Of a DNA stretch of 64,000 nucleotides, positions 17,327-26,206 are shown in pieces. The stretch's first letter is position 1. Each line of letters begins with the position of its first letter. The notes below the pieces were generated by a model that was not told where the DNA came from, searched no databases, and saw only the letters and a list, made by a program, of their open reading frames with translations. Made by a program: the position numbers and the translations under genes. Source of the stretch: an uncultured Clostridia bacterium (GTDB lineage Bacteria > Bacillota > Clostridia > Lachnospirales > CAG-274); the NCBI GenBank assembly GCA_910579745.1, contig CAJTVH010000006.1:30744-94743 (forward strand), written 5' to 3'.

Positions 17327-18805
17327 TTATAAAATTATACAAATGAGACCGCCGTTTCCCTCGTTTATTATTTTTTGCAGGGTTTCCTGTAATTTTATTC
17401 TCGCGTCCTCAGGCATCTGGTAAAGTTTTGTGCTCAAGCCCTCGTTTACCAAATCATGAAGGGATTTTCCGAATATATTATATTCCCAGATTTTTGATTT
17501 ATCGTTTTCATATTGTTCTTTAAGGTAATTGGCGAGCTCGCTGCTCTGTTCCTCGCTGCCAACGATAGGAGCGACCTCTGTTTCTATATCCGCTCTTATC
17601 AAATGTATACTCGGAGCGGAGGCTTTCATTTTTACCCCGTATTTTGAGCCGTGTTTTATTATCTCAGGCTTTTCAAGCTGCATTTCCTCTAAAAGCGGGG
17701 TAACTACTCCATAACCTTTTGTTTTTACTTCCTCAAGGGCGTATTTTACTTTATCATATTCTTTTTTCGCGTCGGCGAGAATTTTAATAGTCGATATTAA
17801 TTTATAATCCCCGTCTATGTCAAGACCTGTTGTCTCGCTTAATACATTATAAAACAAGTTATCGTTTACGGAAATTTCTATACTAGCCGTTCCCTCTCCG
17901 GGGTTTATTGTCTCGACGTAACTTTTCTTTATATGCTCGTTTTCAGAAAATATTGAGAGTGAGTCACCTATTTCCCTTAATTTCGATATTTGTTTCAGAA
18001 ACTCTTTAGCCGATTTTATCAACAGCTGTTTAAGCCAATGATTTACGTTTAACGTCTCTATCCATTTAGGCAGGTTTATATGTATCTCAAGAACGGGAAA
18101 CTCATACAAGACTTTTTCCAAAATATCAGTTATGTCCTCTGTTTTTAACTGAGCGCAGTTTACAGCTATTACGGGGACTTTATATTTTTCCGCCATTTTG
18201 TTTTTTAATTCCTCTGTCTCGTTAGCGTAGGGCTTTGTTGTGTTTAAAAGAACCACGAAAGGTTTATTTAAAGCTTTTAACTCATTTATTACTCTCTGTT
18301 CAGGAATTATGTACGAGCTTCTATCAATATCGGTTATTGAGCCGTCTGTGGTTACGACAATACCTATTGTCGAGTGATTTGTGATTACTTTTTTTGTTCC
18401 GATTTCAGCCGCCTCAGCGAAAGGAATTTTTTTATCAGACCAGGGTGTGTTCACCATTCTCGGTTTATCGCCGTCAAGGTGTCCTGTCGCCCCCGCCACA
18501 AGATAGCCCACGCAGTCTATCATGCGCATTTTAAATTTTAAATTATTATTTATTGTAAGTTCCACAGCCTCGTTTGGGATAAATTTAGGCTCTGTCGTCA
18601 TTATTGTTTTTCCCGCGGCGCTTTGAGGAAGCTCATCTTTAGCCCGTTCTTTGTCATGGCTGTCGGATATGTTCGGCAATACCATTAAATCCATAAATCT
18701 TTTTATAAATGTTGATTTTCCGCTTCTTACAGGACCTACGACGCCGATGTATATATCGCCGTTTGTTCTTTCTGATATATTTTTGCAAATATCATAATTC
18801 TCCAT
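17327..18805 (-). CDS. spoIVA: stage IV sporulation protein A (spore coat ATPase)
   Basis: 492 residues, full SpoIVA length. The N-terminal ATPase has the P-loop GPVRSGKST (about 24-32), the MIDCVGYLVAGATGH switch region and TTDGSITDID. A long middle region and the C-terminal domain follow, the latter needed to bind SpoVM at the forespore membrane. SpoIVA polymerises by ATP hydrolysis and forms the base layer of the spore coat. Its presence shows the host forms endospores. An AGGAGGTTAATT leader precedes the ATG; the gene is monocistronic. I could not pick out a convincing sigma-E promoter. Confidence 0.97.
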   Translation of the reverse strand: MENYDICKNISERTNGDIYIGVVGPVRSGKSTFIKRFMDLMVLPNISDSHDKERAKDELPQSAAGKTIMTTEPKFIPNEAVELTINNNLKFKMRMIDCVGYLVAGATGHLDGDKPRMVNTPWSDKKIPFAEAAEIGTKKVITNHSTIGIVVTTDGSITDIDRSSYIIPEQRVINELKALNKPFVVLLNTTKPYANETEELKNKMAEKYKVPVIAVNCAQLKTEDITDILEKVLYEFPVLEIHINLPKWIETLNVNHWLKQLLIKSAKEFLKQISKLREIGDSLSIFSENEHIKKSYVETINPGEGTASIEISVNDNLFYNVLSETTGLDIDGDYKLISTIKILADAKKEYDKVKYALEEVKTKGYGVVTPLLEEMQLEKPEIIKHGSKYGVKMKASAPSIHLIRADIETEVAPIVGSEEQSSELANYLKEQYENDKSKIWEYNIFGKSLHDLVNEGLSTKLYQMPEDARIKLQETLQKIINEGNGGLICIIL

Positions 18806-19109
18806 AATTAACCTCCTGTTTTTAATTAAGATAACGCCGATTAATAACTGAAAGGGAATTAACAGCCGTTTCCTTAAAATTAATTTATATACGGGTATTT
18901 TTCTTAGAATATTTTATGAATATGGTATTTTGTTTATTACATTTTATTTTTATTTATACCTGATAAATTTGAAAAAGCGAAAATAATTTTCGGTTAGCCT
19001 TCTTTAGCTTTTTTTAGCCTGAGTGACTATAATTACTTGCCGAGAGAATGTTAATATGTTATAATAAAATTCAATATACAGCGTATGTTTAGAGTATTTA
19101 TAGTGAACT
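18806..19109. other. intergenic region, no gene
   Basis: AT-rich spacer between divergent genes. A GCGAAAATAATTTTCGG block and TTTTTTAGCCTGAGTGACTATA near 18977-19030 resemble the right end of repeat family C. Nothing else stands out. Confidence 0.35.
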
Positions 19110-19273
19110 AGAGCGTATCTGAAAACAAAAATACGCGCGAAAAATTATAAAAAATAAAACGAAACAGAAAGGCTATTCTGTTTAATTGAACCGTTTTCGT
19201 TTATTTTTTAATAATTTTTTGGATATTTCTCCTATATAACTGATAGCTTATGATAGTTTTCAGATATGTCCTA
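19110..19273. repeat. repeat family B, copy 1
   Basis: About 163 bp, starting AGAGCGTATCTGAAAAC and ending TAGTTTTCAGATATGTCCTA, with an inner CAGAAAGGCTATTCTG hairpin. Near-identical to 22959-23122 and to the complement of 28329-28494. Confidence 0.8.
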
Positions 19274-19364
19274 ATAAAAGAATGAAAAAAGGGACTTTAA
19301 TAAACATTATTATCAAGGAATTATTTTATTGGTTCGCGCTAATAATTTCGCGAATGGCTATAGA
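19273..19364. repeat. repeat family A, copy 3, abutting a B element
   Basis: AATAAAAGAATGAAAAAAGG through ATTTTATTGGTTCGCG to GCGAATGGCTATAG. It follows directly on the end of a family B repeat, so one element may have inserted beside the other. Confidence 0.65.
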
Positions 19365-19397
19365 CGCTTTTTAAATTATTTTACGGGGAGTGATGGT

Positions 19398-19751
19398 ATG
19401 TCTTTGGAATTTAAAAATAAATATGGGACAGTGAGCATACAGGAGGATATAGTTGTATATATAACAGGCGCGGCTGTAAAAGAATGCGATAAAGTTGTGG
19501 GGCTTGCCGCGAGAAATATGAAAGACGGTCTTGTTAGGCTTTTAAAAAACGATAAGCTTTCAAGAGGAGTTAAAATAAGATTTGAGGAAAATACACTTAA
19601 TATTGACGTTCATGTAGTTGTGAGGTATGGTTCTAAAATTATGGAAGTCGCTGATTTTATCATCGGAAGGGTAAAATACAGGGTTGAGGAATTTACGGGA
19701 CTTGTTGTGAATAAAGTCAACGTTTTTGTTGAGGGGCTTCATGTTAATTGA
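19398..19751 (+). CDS. Asp23/Gls24-family envelope stress protein
   Basis: 117 residues from ATG 19398, which has GGGGAG 8 bases upstream; a longer frame running back through a repeat element is not credible. The pattern GTVSIQEDIVVYITGAAVKE, LNIDVHVVVRYG and VKYRVEEFTGLVVNKVNVFVEG is typical of the Asp23/Gls24 (YqhY/YloU) group. These small proteins are membrane-associated or tied to lipid metabolism and stress. It precedes recG by 117 bases, in keeping with YloU sitting upstream of recG-linked genes in Firmicutes. Confidence 0.88.
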   Translation: MSLEFKNKYGTVSIQEDIVVYITGAAVKECDKVVGLAARNMKDGLVRLLKNDKLSRGVKIRFEENTLNIDVHVVVRYGSKIMEVADFIIGRVKYRVEEFTGLVVNKVNVFVEGLHVN

Positions 19752-19868
19752 TAATAAACCAACTTAATCAGGCGCTGCTGATCAAGTTGTAACGGATGAA
19801 CTTTTAATCAGGCGGCTGGATTAAGAAGCGAGATATAAAATTGTTTTACTTTTAGAAAGGCTGAGTTT

Positions 19869-21923
19869 ATGGAACTTTATAATTCTGTGGACGTTATTAA
19901 AAACGTGGGCGGTGAGAGAAAGAAAAAATTTAATAAACTCGGTGTTTTTACGGTTTTAGACCTATTGGAGCATTTTCCAAGGGATTATAACGACAGAAGC
20001 GATTTAAGAAAAACAGACGAGATTATTATAAATGAGGAAAATACGGTTAAAGGGGTTATATCGACTAAACCGGATATATTTACAAAAGGCAGGTTTCAAA
20101 TTGTCAAGGCGAAAATACACGACGACAGGGGAACGGTATACGCTGTTTGGTTTAATCAGCCGTATCTTAAAAATGCTTTGAAAGTTGGGGAAAGTTATGT
20201 TTTTACGGGAAAGGCCGTTTTAAAATATAATTCCGTTATCCTTGAGTCGCCTGATTTTGAGCTGTACGGTGAAAAGGAGCTTTTATCGACGGGAAGAATT
20301 GTTCCAATATACTCGGCGACGGCGGGACTTTCCCAAAAGATTATAAGAAGTGTTATAAAAAGCGTTATCGATGATATAAGCGGGAAAATAGACGAGTTTA
20401 TTCCCGAAGGGATCAGAAAAAAATATAAACTATGTGAGAGAAAATTCGCTGTGCTTAATATTCATTTTCCTGAAAATGACGAAAGCTTTTTTATCGCCAG
20501 AAAGCGCCTTGTTTTTGAGGAGCTTTTTCTTTTGCAGGCAAAGCTTTTACAGGTTAAAGGCTTTATAAAAAAAAGGGAGTGCGCGGCTATTGCCGAGGAT
20601 TTTGATATAAGCGGATTAACGGAGGTTTTACCGTTTTCATTTACCAACGCTCAGAAAAAGGTTTTATCCGAGATTATATTGGATTTTAAAAACAAGGTGA
20701 CGATGAGCAGGCTTGTTCAGGGAGATGTGGGGTCGGGAAAAACAGCCGTCGCTATGGCAGCCGCGTATATTATGGCGAAAAACGGCTATCAGACGGCTCT
20801 TATGGCGCCGACGGACGTTCTCGCAAATCAGCATTTTGAATCTTTCTCAAAAGTTTTTGAGAAGCTTGGCGTAAGATGCGTACTTTTATCAGGAGGTCTT
20901 AAAAAAAGTGAGAAAAGACGTGTTTATGAGTCTATTGAGCTTGGATACGCCAAAATTGTTATAGGTACTCACGCTGTTATTCAAGACGCCGTTAAATTTG
21001 ATAATTTAGGACTTGCCATAACTGACGAACAGCATCGATTCGGAGTGAGGCAGAGAAACAAACTCTCAAAAAAGGGGAACAACCCCCATATTTTGGTTAT
21101 GACCGCTACTCCTATCCCACGGACTCTCGCCCTTATTCTTTACGGTGATTTAGATATTTCCATTATTGACGAACTGCCTCCTGGAAGGCAAAAAACAGAC
21201 ACGCTTTTCGTCAATTCTTCTTATTATCAGAGGATTTACTCTTTTATTAAAAAACATATTGACAGAGGAAGACAAGCGTATATTATATGTCCAACTATTG
21301 AGGAGGGTGAGAAAAACGACCTTAAAGCCGTTGAGCAGTATACGGAAAAGCTTAAAAACGAGATTTTTCAAAATTACAGGGTGGAATGCATTCATGGAAA
21401 ATTTAAGGCGGATTATAAAAACTATGTTATGGAGAGTTTCTCAAAAGGCGATATTGATATTTTAGTATCCACAACGGTTATTGAGGTAGGTATAAATGTT
21501 CCGAACGCCGTTATTATGCTTATTGAGAACGCTGAGCGGTTCGGCCTTGCCCAGCTGCACCAGTTACGGGGAAGAGTAGGGCGTGGGGCTGAAAAGTCTT
21601 ATTGTATATTGGTGAGTGATTCGGAAAATAAAGTAGCCAAGGAACGTATGGAAGTTATGACAAAGTCGTCTGACGGTTTTGAGATTTCCGAAAAGGATTT
21701 AAGTTTAAGAGGACCGGGAGACTTTTTCGGCACAAGACAGCATGGTATACCTGAACTTAAAATAGCAAACTTATACAAAGATATTGAGGTATTGAGAGAG
21801 GTCAGGAGAGCTTCTGAGGAATTATATATAAATGACCCTCTTCTTGAGAAAGAGGAAAACCAAAAACTTGCCGCCGAAATGGATAAGTTTTTCAGGGAAA
21901 CAGATAACATTGATTTTGGGTAA
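19869..21923 (+). CDS. recG: ATP-dependent DNA helicase RecG
   Basis: 684 residues, standard length. N-terminal wedge/OB domain (about 60-150) is followed by the two helicase domains: GDVGSGKTAVAMAAA (Walker A), ITDEQHRFGVRQR (DEQH box), MTATPIPRTLAL, then VSTTVIEVGINVPNA and QLHQLRGRVGRG (motif VI). The C-terminal TRG region GPGDFFGTRQHG is present. RecG regresses stalled replication forks and processes branched DNA. The ATG follows AGAAAGGCTGAGTTT. Confidence 0.96.
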   Translation: MELYNSVDVIKNVGGERKKKFNKLGVFTVLDLLEHFPRDYNDRSDLRKTDEIIINEENTVKGVISTKPDIFTKGRFQIVKAKIHDDRGTVYAVWFNQPYLKNALKVGESYVFTGKAVLKYNSVILESPDFELYGEKELLSTGRIVPIYSATAGLSQKIIRSVIKSVIDDISGKIDEFIPEGIRKKYKLCERKFAVLNIHFPENDESFFIARKRLVFEELFLLQAKLLQVKGFIKKRECAAIAEDFDISGLTEVLPFSFTNAQKKVLSEIILDFKNKVTMSRLVQGDVGSGKTAVAMAAAYIMAKNGYQTALMAPTDVLANQHFESFSKVFEKLGVRCVLLSGGLKKSEKRRVYESIELGYAKIVIGTHAVIQDAVKFDNLGLAITDEQHRFGVRQRNKLSKKGNNPHILVMTATPIPRTLALILYGDLDISIIDELPPGRQKTDTLFVNSSYYQRIYSFIKKHIDRGRQAYIICPTIEEGEKNDLKAVEQYTEKLKNEIFQNYRVECIHGKFKADYKNYVMESFSKGDIDILVSTTVIEVGINVPNAVIMLIENAERFGLAQLHQLRGRVGRGAEKSYCILVSDSENKVAKERMEVMTKSSDGFEISEKDLSLRGPGDFFGTRQHGIPELKIANLYKDIEVLREVRRASEELYINDPLLEKEENQKLAAEMDKFFRETDNIDFG

Positions 21924-22273
21924 ACAAAGGTTTACGTGAAAAGCCGTGTTTTTATGTCAACAAGATTGAAAATGAGCGAAAAATGGAAAATTTTAATATT
22001 ATTTTTACAAGGCGGGGAAAGAGAGTAAGCCTACGCGGGCGGACTATAATGATGTGAAGATGATTTTCAGCTGTCTACGCTGCTTATTTATTTCCAAATT
22101 CGTTGATTATAAATGAAATTTTATTTAAAAAGCATTTGCCAGTTTATACATTATGTTGTATAATATATAAGCGGTTATTAAATATTGCCTCCGCAAGGGG
22201 GCTTACTTGTATATCCGGAAAATTCTAATCGGCTAATAAGCAATATTAATAAGTAATTTTGGGGGAATTTTAC

Positions 22274-22834
22274 ATGAGAGTTATTTCAGGAAGTGCGAGA
22301 GGCTTAAAACTTAAAGCTCCCAAAGGTTTTAATACACGCCCGACCGCCGACCGTATAAAGGAGTCTTTATTCAATATAATCGCCAATGACCTGTATGATA
22401 TTAATTTTCTCGATATTTTCAGCGGTTCAGGCGGAATTGGAACGGAGGCTTTGTCAAGAGGGGCGGCGGAAGCTGTTTTTATAGACTCATCAAAGGAAAG
22501 CGCGGACGTTATTTCTGAAAATCTAAAGGCGGCGAGGTTATACGACAGAGCACGTATTATTAAATCTGATGTGTTTTCCGCTGTCTCAAGGCTTGGCGAT
22601 GAAAAAAGAAAATTTGATATTATTTTTATGGACCCACCTTATGGGAAAGGTCTTGTTGAGGAAACAATTAACGCTGTTAAAAAAGCTGATATTCTAGCCG
22701 AAGACGGTTTTATTATCGCTGAGCAAGCGTCAGAGGAACCGGATATTTTGCTTGAGCCTTTTAATGTTTTTAGAGTAAAAAAATATAACAAGATAAAAAT
22801 GACTTTTATAGGATACAATAAAGAATGTGTTTAG
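22274..22834 (+). CDS. rsmD: 16S rRNA (guanine966-N2)-methyltransferase RsmD
   Basis: 186 residues from ATG 22274 after GGGGGAATTTTAC. Typical start MRVISGSARGLKLK, then TRPTADRIKESLFNI, the SAM-binding LDIFSGSGGIGTEALSRGA and the catalytic motif FMDPPYGKG. It methylates G966 of 16S rRNA. The gene normally precedes coaD in Firmicutes, and coaD does follow here, but a 164-bp repeat of family B lies between them. Confidence 0.95.
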   Translation: MRVISGSARGLKLKAPKGFNTRPTADRIKESLFNIIANDLYDINFLDIFSGSGGIGTEALSRGAAEAVFIDSSKESADVISENLKAARLYDRARIIKSDVFSAVSRLGDEKRKFDIIFMDPPYGKGLVEETINAVKKADILAEDGFIIAEQASEEPDILLEPFNVFRVKKYNKIKMTFIGYNKECV

Positions 22835-22958
22835 AAAAGCTTTCAGCGGGTTGTTGACACGATTTATAAGCTTTAGTTATAGCGTTCGTAAGATTTTTGG
22901 CGAGAAACAATAAAGGAAATACTGACAAATTAAAAAATTATTTTTAACGTCTTTTGCT

Positions 22959-23122
22959 AGAGTGTATCTGAAAATTAAAATACGCGCGAAAAATTATAAA
23001 AAATAAAACGAAACAGAAAGGCTTTTCTGTTTAATTGAACCGTTTTCGTTTATTTTTTAATAATTCTTTTGATATTTCGCGTATATAACTGATAGTTTAT
23101 GATAGTTTTCAGATACGCCATA
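22959..23122. repeat. repeat family B, copy 2 (between rsmD and coaD)
   Basis: TAGAGTGTATCTGAAAAT to TTTTCAGATACGCCATAG, with an inner CAGAAAGGCTTTTCTG hairpin. More than 90 percent alike by eye to 19110-19273. A partial family A end (CATTCTTTTATTGTTTCGCTATA, about 23178-23200, reversed) follows. Confidence 0.8.
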
Positions 23123-23225
23123 GATGTTTACTAAAATAATTCTTTGTTATATCATATTTTATTAAGGCTTGCCCGCTCATTCTTTTATTGTTTCGCTATA
23201 ATATGGTTTTCGGAGGATTATATAA

Positions 23226-23705
23226 ATGAATAAAGCTGTTTATCCAGGGAGTTTTGACCCCACAACAAACGGACATCTTGATATTATTAAAAGGGCGTCG
23301 GGTTTTGTGGACCAGCTTGTCGTAGGGGTTTTAGAGAATCCCTCGAAAACTCCCCTTTTTTCAATAAGAGAGAGAGTAGAGCATCTGAAAACGCTTACAG
23401 ATGAATTGAAAAATGTTGAGATTATGCCATTTTCAGGGCTTTTGAGTGATTTTGTCAAAAAGGTAGAGGCAAAACTTGTTATCAGGGGGCTGAGAGCTGT
23501 TTCTGATTTTGAGTATGAGTTTCAGATGGCACTTACAAACAGGAGCCTTAATGAGAATTTGGAAACTTTATTTATTCCGACAAGTACACAGTTTTTATAT
23601 TTAAGTTCAAGCGTCGTGAAGGAAATCGCTATGTTTGGCGGGGATATTTCCGATATGGTTCCCGAAAAGATACAAAGTGTTATTATTGATAAATTTAGGA
23701 TTTAA
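23226..23705 (+). CDS. coaD: phosphopantetheine adenylyltransferase
   Basis: 159 residues, the standard length. Nucleotidyltransferase motif GSFDPTTNGHLDII (TNGH in place of the usual TxGH), LVIRGLRAVSDFEYEFQMA and YLSSSVVKEIA are diagnostic. It makes dephospho-CoA from ATP and 4'-phosphopantetheine. GGAGGATTATATAA precedes the ATG. The next gene begins 20 bases after the stop and is probably co-transcribed. Confidence 0.97.
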   Translation: MNKAVYPGSFDPTTNGHLDIIKRASGFVDQLVVGVLENPSKTPLFSIRERVEHLKTLTDELKNVEIMPFSGLLSDFVKKVEAKLVIRGLRAVSDFEYEFQMALTNRSLNENLETLFIPTSTQFLYLSSSVVKEIAMFGGDISDMVPEKIQSVIIDKFRI

Positions 23706-23724
23706 CTGAGTTAGGAGGATTTTT

Positions 23725-24228
23725 ATGAATTCTATATTTGATTTGCTTGATGAGCTTGAGGATATGCTCGACAGTGCGCCGACGAAAGCTTTCTCAAAGA
23801 AGATTTCCATTGACAGGGACGCTTTGTTTGAGCTTATTGGGGATATAAGGCTGAGTCTGCCGGTTGAGATAAAACAAGCGCAGAGAATTGCCGATAACTG
23901 TGATAAAATTATTAACGACGCTAATAATAAGGCGCAGAGCATTATTAAGGATGCGGAGGAAAAATGCGAGAGACTTATAAGCGATAACGAGATTACCAAA
24001 AAGGCGAAAGAAGAAGCGGCTTTAATCACGGGAGAGGCGAAGGATACGGCGAGAGAAATGCGTATCGCCGCTGTTGAGTACGCGGATAATCTTTTAGAGC
24101 AAACTGAGCAGAGTCTTAAAGGATGTCTTGAGGAATTTTTAAAAATTTCAAGGGGTACGGAGGATTTTATCGCTAAAGAAATAGATATTGTATATAATAA
24201 CAGACAAGAACTCAGAGGAGGAAATTAA
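23725..24228 (+). CDS. coiled-coil protein, ATP-synthase-b-like
   Basis: 167 residues, strongly helical and charged, with a long alanine/lysine/glutamate coiled coil at about 50-130 (ANNKAQSIIKDAEEKCERL, AKEEAALITGEAKDTA). No membrane segment is present. Similar small proteins lie downstream of coaD in Clostridia and are usually annotated as ATPase or DivIVA-like, without proof. The AGGAGG start signal is good. Confidence 0.7.
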   Translation: MNSIFDLLDELEDMLDSAPTKAFSKKISIDRDALFELIGDIRLSLPVEIKQAQRIADNCDKIINDANNKAQSIIKDAEEKCERLISDNEITKKAKEEAALITGEAKDTAREMRIAAVEYADNLLEQTEQSLKGCLEEFLKISRGTEDFIAKEIDIVYNNRQELRGGN

Positions 24229-24301
24229 CGGACAACCCTCTTACTTTAAAGCAAGGCGAGTCATCCGCTATGTAAAAGTTAAGAATATATTTACACGTTA
24301 G

Positions 24302-25663
24302 TTAAAACTCTTTTTCCATGTTTACGAATTTTGTATAAGCTCCAAGCCAGATTAAATCAACGGTTCCCACGGGACCGTTTCTTTGTTTGGCTATGATTAT
24401 CTCGGCCTGGTTTTTCTTTTCGGTTTCCGGATTATAATATTCGTCACGGTATATAAAAGCGACAATGTCAGCGTCCTGTTCTATGGCGCCTGATTCCCTA
24501 AGGTCTGAGAGCATAGGTCTGTGGTCCGCTCTCGCCTCACAGGCACGGCTTAACTGAGAAAGGGCTATTACAGGGGCGTTTACCTCACGGGCTATTGCTT
24601 TTAATGATCGGGATATTTCAGAGATTTCCTGTTGCCTTGAGTCGTTTTTTCCGTGCCCGCTCATAAGCTGAAGATAATCTATTATTATGAGTCCGAGTCC
24701 CGCGTCGAGTTTTAATTTTCGGCACATTGCTCTAAGCTGTACCGAGTTTATTCCGGGTATGTCATTTATGTAGATAGGCGCTTCCGAAATTTCGCCCGTT
24801 GCCTGCGCTATTTTTTCCCAGTCTTCGGAATTTAAACCTCCTGTTCTCAATTTTTGAGCGTCTATCATGGCTTGTGAACAAATTAATCTATTAGCGAGCT
24901 GTTCCTTTGACATTTCAAGGCTGAAAATAGCCGTTGGAATTTTCTCATTTACAGCCGCGTTTAAGGCGATATTAAGAGCGAAAGCGGTTTTTCCCATTGA
25001 CGGTCTAGCGGCTATAAGTATTAAATCAGACGGGTGAAGCCCAGCCGTTTTATAGTCAAAGTCACGAAAACCTGTTTTTATACCGGTTATTTTTTCTGTA
25101 GAGTAGTAGATCTCCTCTATCTTATCTATAGTTGAAATCAAAATATCATTTATATGGGTAAAATCCTCTGACTTCTGATTTTGAAGAATAGAAAAAATAC
25201 TTTGTTCCGCTGTGTTTAAAACATCGTCCAAATTATCACGGGCAGAGTAGCTTTTCTCGGAAATAAGGGCTGAAGCTTTTATCAATTTTCTCAGAATGGA
25301 TTTTTCATATACTATTTTTATATAATCATTTATTCTTGCGCTTGTGGAAACTGTTCCGGCGAGTTCCGCTATATAATTTATTCCGCCGACTTGTTCAAGA
25401 ACTCCATTTTTCTCAAGTTTGTTTTTTAACGTTATTAAGTCAACCTGTATATTTTCACTGAAAAGTTCGGTTATCGCCTCAAAAATAACTTTATGGTCGG
25501 GACGGTAAAAATCATCTCCGCTTAATTTTTCAAACGCCGAGCTTATTCCCTCGTTGTCAAACAGCATACATCCTAAAACAGCTTGTTCGGCGTCTTGGTC
25601 GTGAGGAGGTATTTTGTTTACGTATATATTCTCGTTTTTTGCCGTATTTGTATTTTCAGGCAT
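24302..25663 (-). CDS. dnaB: replicative DNA helicase DnaB
   Basis: 453 residues. N-terminal domain (about 15-115) starts with PPHDQDAEQAVLGCMLFD. The RecA-like helicase domain has the P-loop ARPSMGKTAFALN, GLIIIDYLQLMSG, IALSQLSRACEARADHRPMLSDLRESG and a C-terminal ADIVAFIYRDEYY. It unwinds the parental duplex at the fork. It is the third gene of a gdpP-rplI-dnaB order shared with many Firmicutes; the gap from rplI is about 90 bases. AGGAGGTAAAAAAC precedes the ATG. Confidence 0.97.
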   Translation of the reverse strand: MPENTNTAKNENIYVNKIPPHDQDAEQAVLGCMLFDNEGISSAFEKLSGDDFYRPDHKVIFEAITELFSENIQVDLITLKNKLEKNGVLEQVGGINYIAELAGTVSTSARINDYIKIVYEKSILRKLIKASALISEKSYSARDNLDDVLNTAEQSIFSILQNQKSEDFTHINDILISTIDKIEEIYYSTEKITGIKTGFRDFDYKTAGLHPSDLILIAARPSMGKTAFALNIALNAAVNEKIPTAIFSLEMSKEQLANRLICSQAMIDAQKLRTGGLNSEDWEKIAQATGEISEAPIYINDIPGINSVQLRAMCRKLKLDAGLGLIIIDYLQLMSGHGKNDSRQQEISEISRSLKAIAREVNAPVIALSQLSRACEARADHRPMLSDLRESGAIEQDADIVAFIYRDEYYNPETEKKNQAEIIIAKQRNGPVGTVDLIWLGAYTKFVNMEKEF

Positions 25664-25754
25664 GTTTTTTACCTCCTAATTATAAAATAAGCTAAAAATT
25701 TAATTTTCATATATGCTGTAACGAGCGTATATGTTTTAGATTTTATAATATATT

Positions 25755-26204
25755 TTACTGAAGTTCGACTATTTTTACCGTGAGTTTAGCCGTAACTTTT
25801 GAGTGAAGTTTTATGTCCACGGTTTTTTCACCGATTGCTTTTATTGAGTCGTTTACAACTATTTTCTTTTTATCTATATCAAGGTTATGCTGTTCTTTCA
25901 GCGCCGAACTTATTTCCTTGTTCGTAACCGCCCCGAAAAGTTTACCGTTATTACCTGTTTTTACGGCTATCGTAACGGAAATATCATCTATTTTATCACA
26001 GAGGTCTTTAGCTTTGGCGTATTCCTCGGCTTTTCTCTCCTCCTCAGCTTTTTTTCTATGTTCAAGCTGTTTTAAATTATTTGGGGTCGCCTCGAGAGCT
26101 TTATTTTTAGCGAAGAGAAAATTTCTAGCGTATCCGTCGCTAGCGTTTATTACCTGGTCTTTTTTTCCTACTCCCTTTATATCTTCAAGTAATATTACTT
26201 TCAT
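25755..26204 (-). CDS. rplI: 50S ribosomal protein L9
   Basis: 149 residues. MKVILLEDIKGVGKKDQVI and DGYARNFLFAKNKALEAT form the conserved N-terminal rRNA-binding domain; a long helix and a C-terminal globular domain (about 80-149) follow. L9 binds 23S rRNA near the L1 stalk. It sits 2 bases downstream of the DHH phosphoesterase gene and shares its transcript. Confidence 0.97.
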   Translation of the reverse strand: MKVILLEDIKGVGKKDQVINASDGYARNFLFAKNKALEATPNNLKQLEHRKKAEEERKAEEYAKAKDLCDKIDDISVTIAVKTGNNGKLFGAVTNKEISSALKEQHNLDIDKKKIVVNDSIKAIGEKTVDIKLHSKVTAKLTVKIVELQ

Positions 26205-26206
26205 TA

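Noticed and set aside
19329..19397. Longer N-terminus of the Asp23/Gls24 protein
   Set aside because: The extension is encoded by repeat family A; ATG 19398 has a good ribosome site and gives the usual family start.
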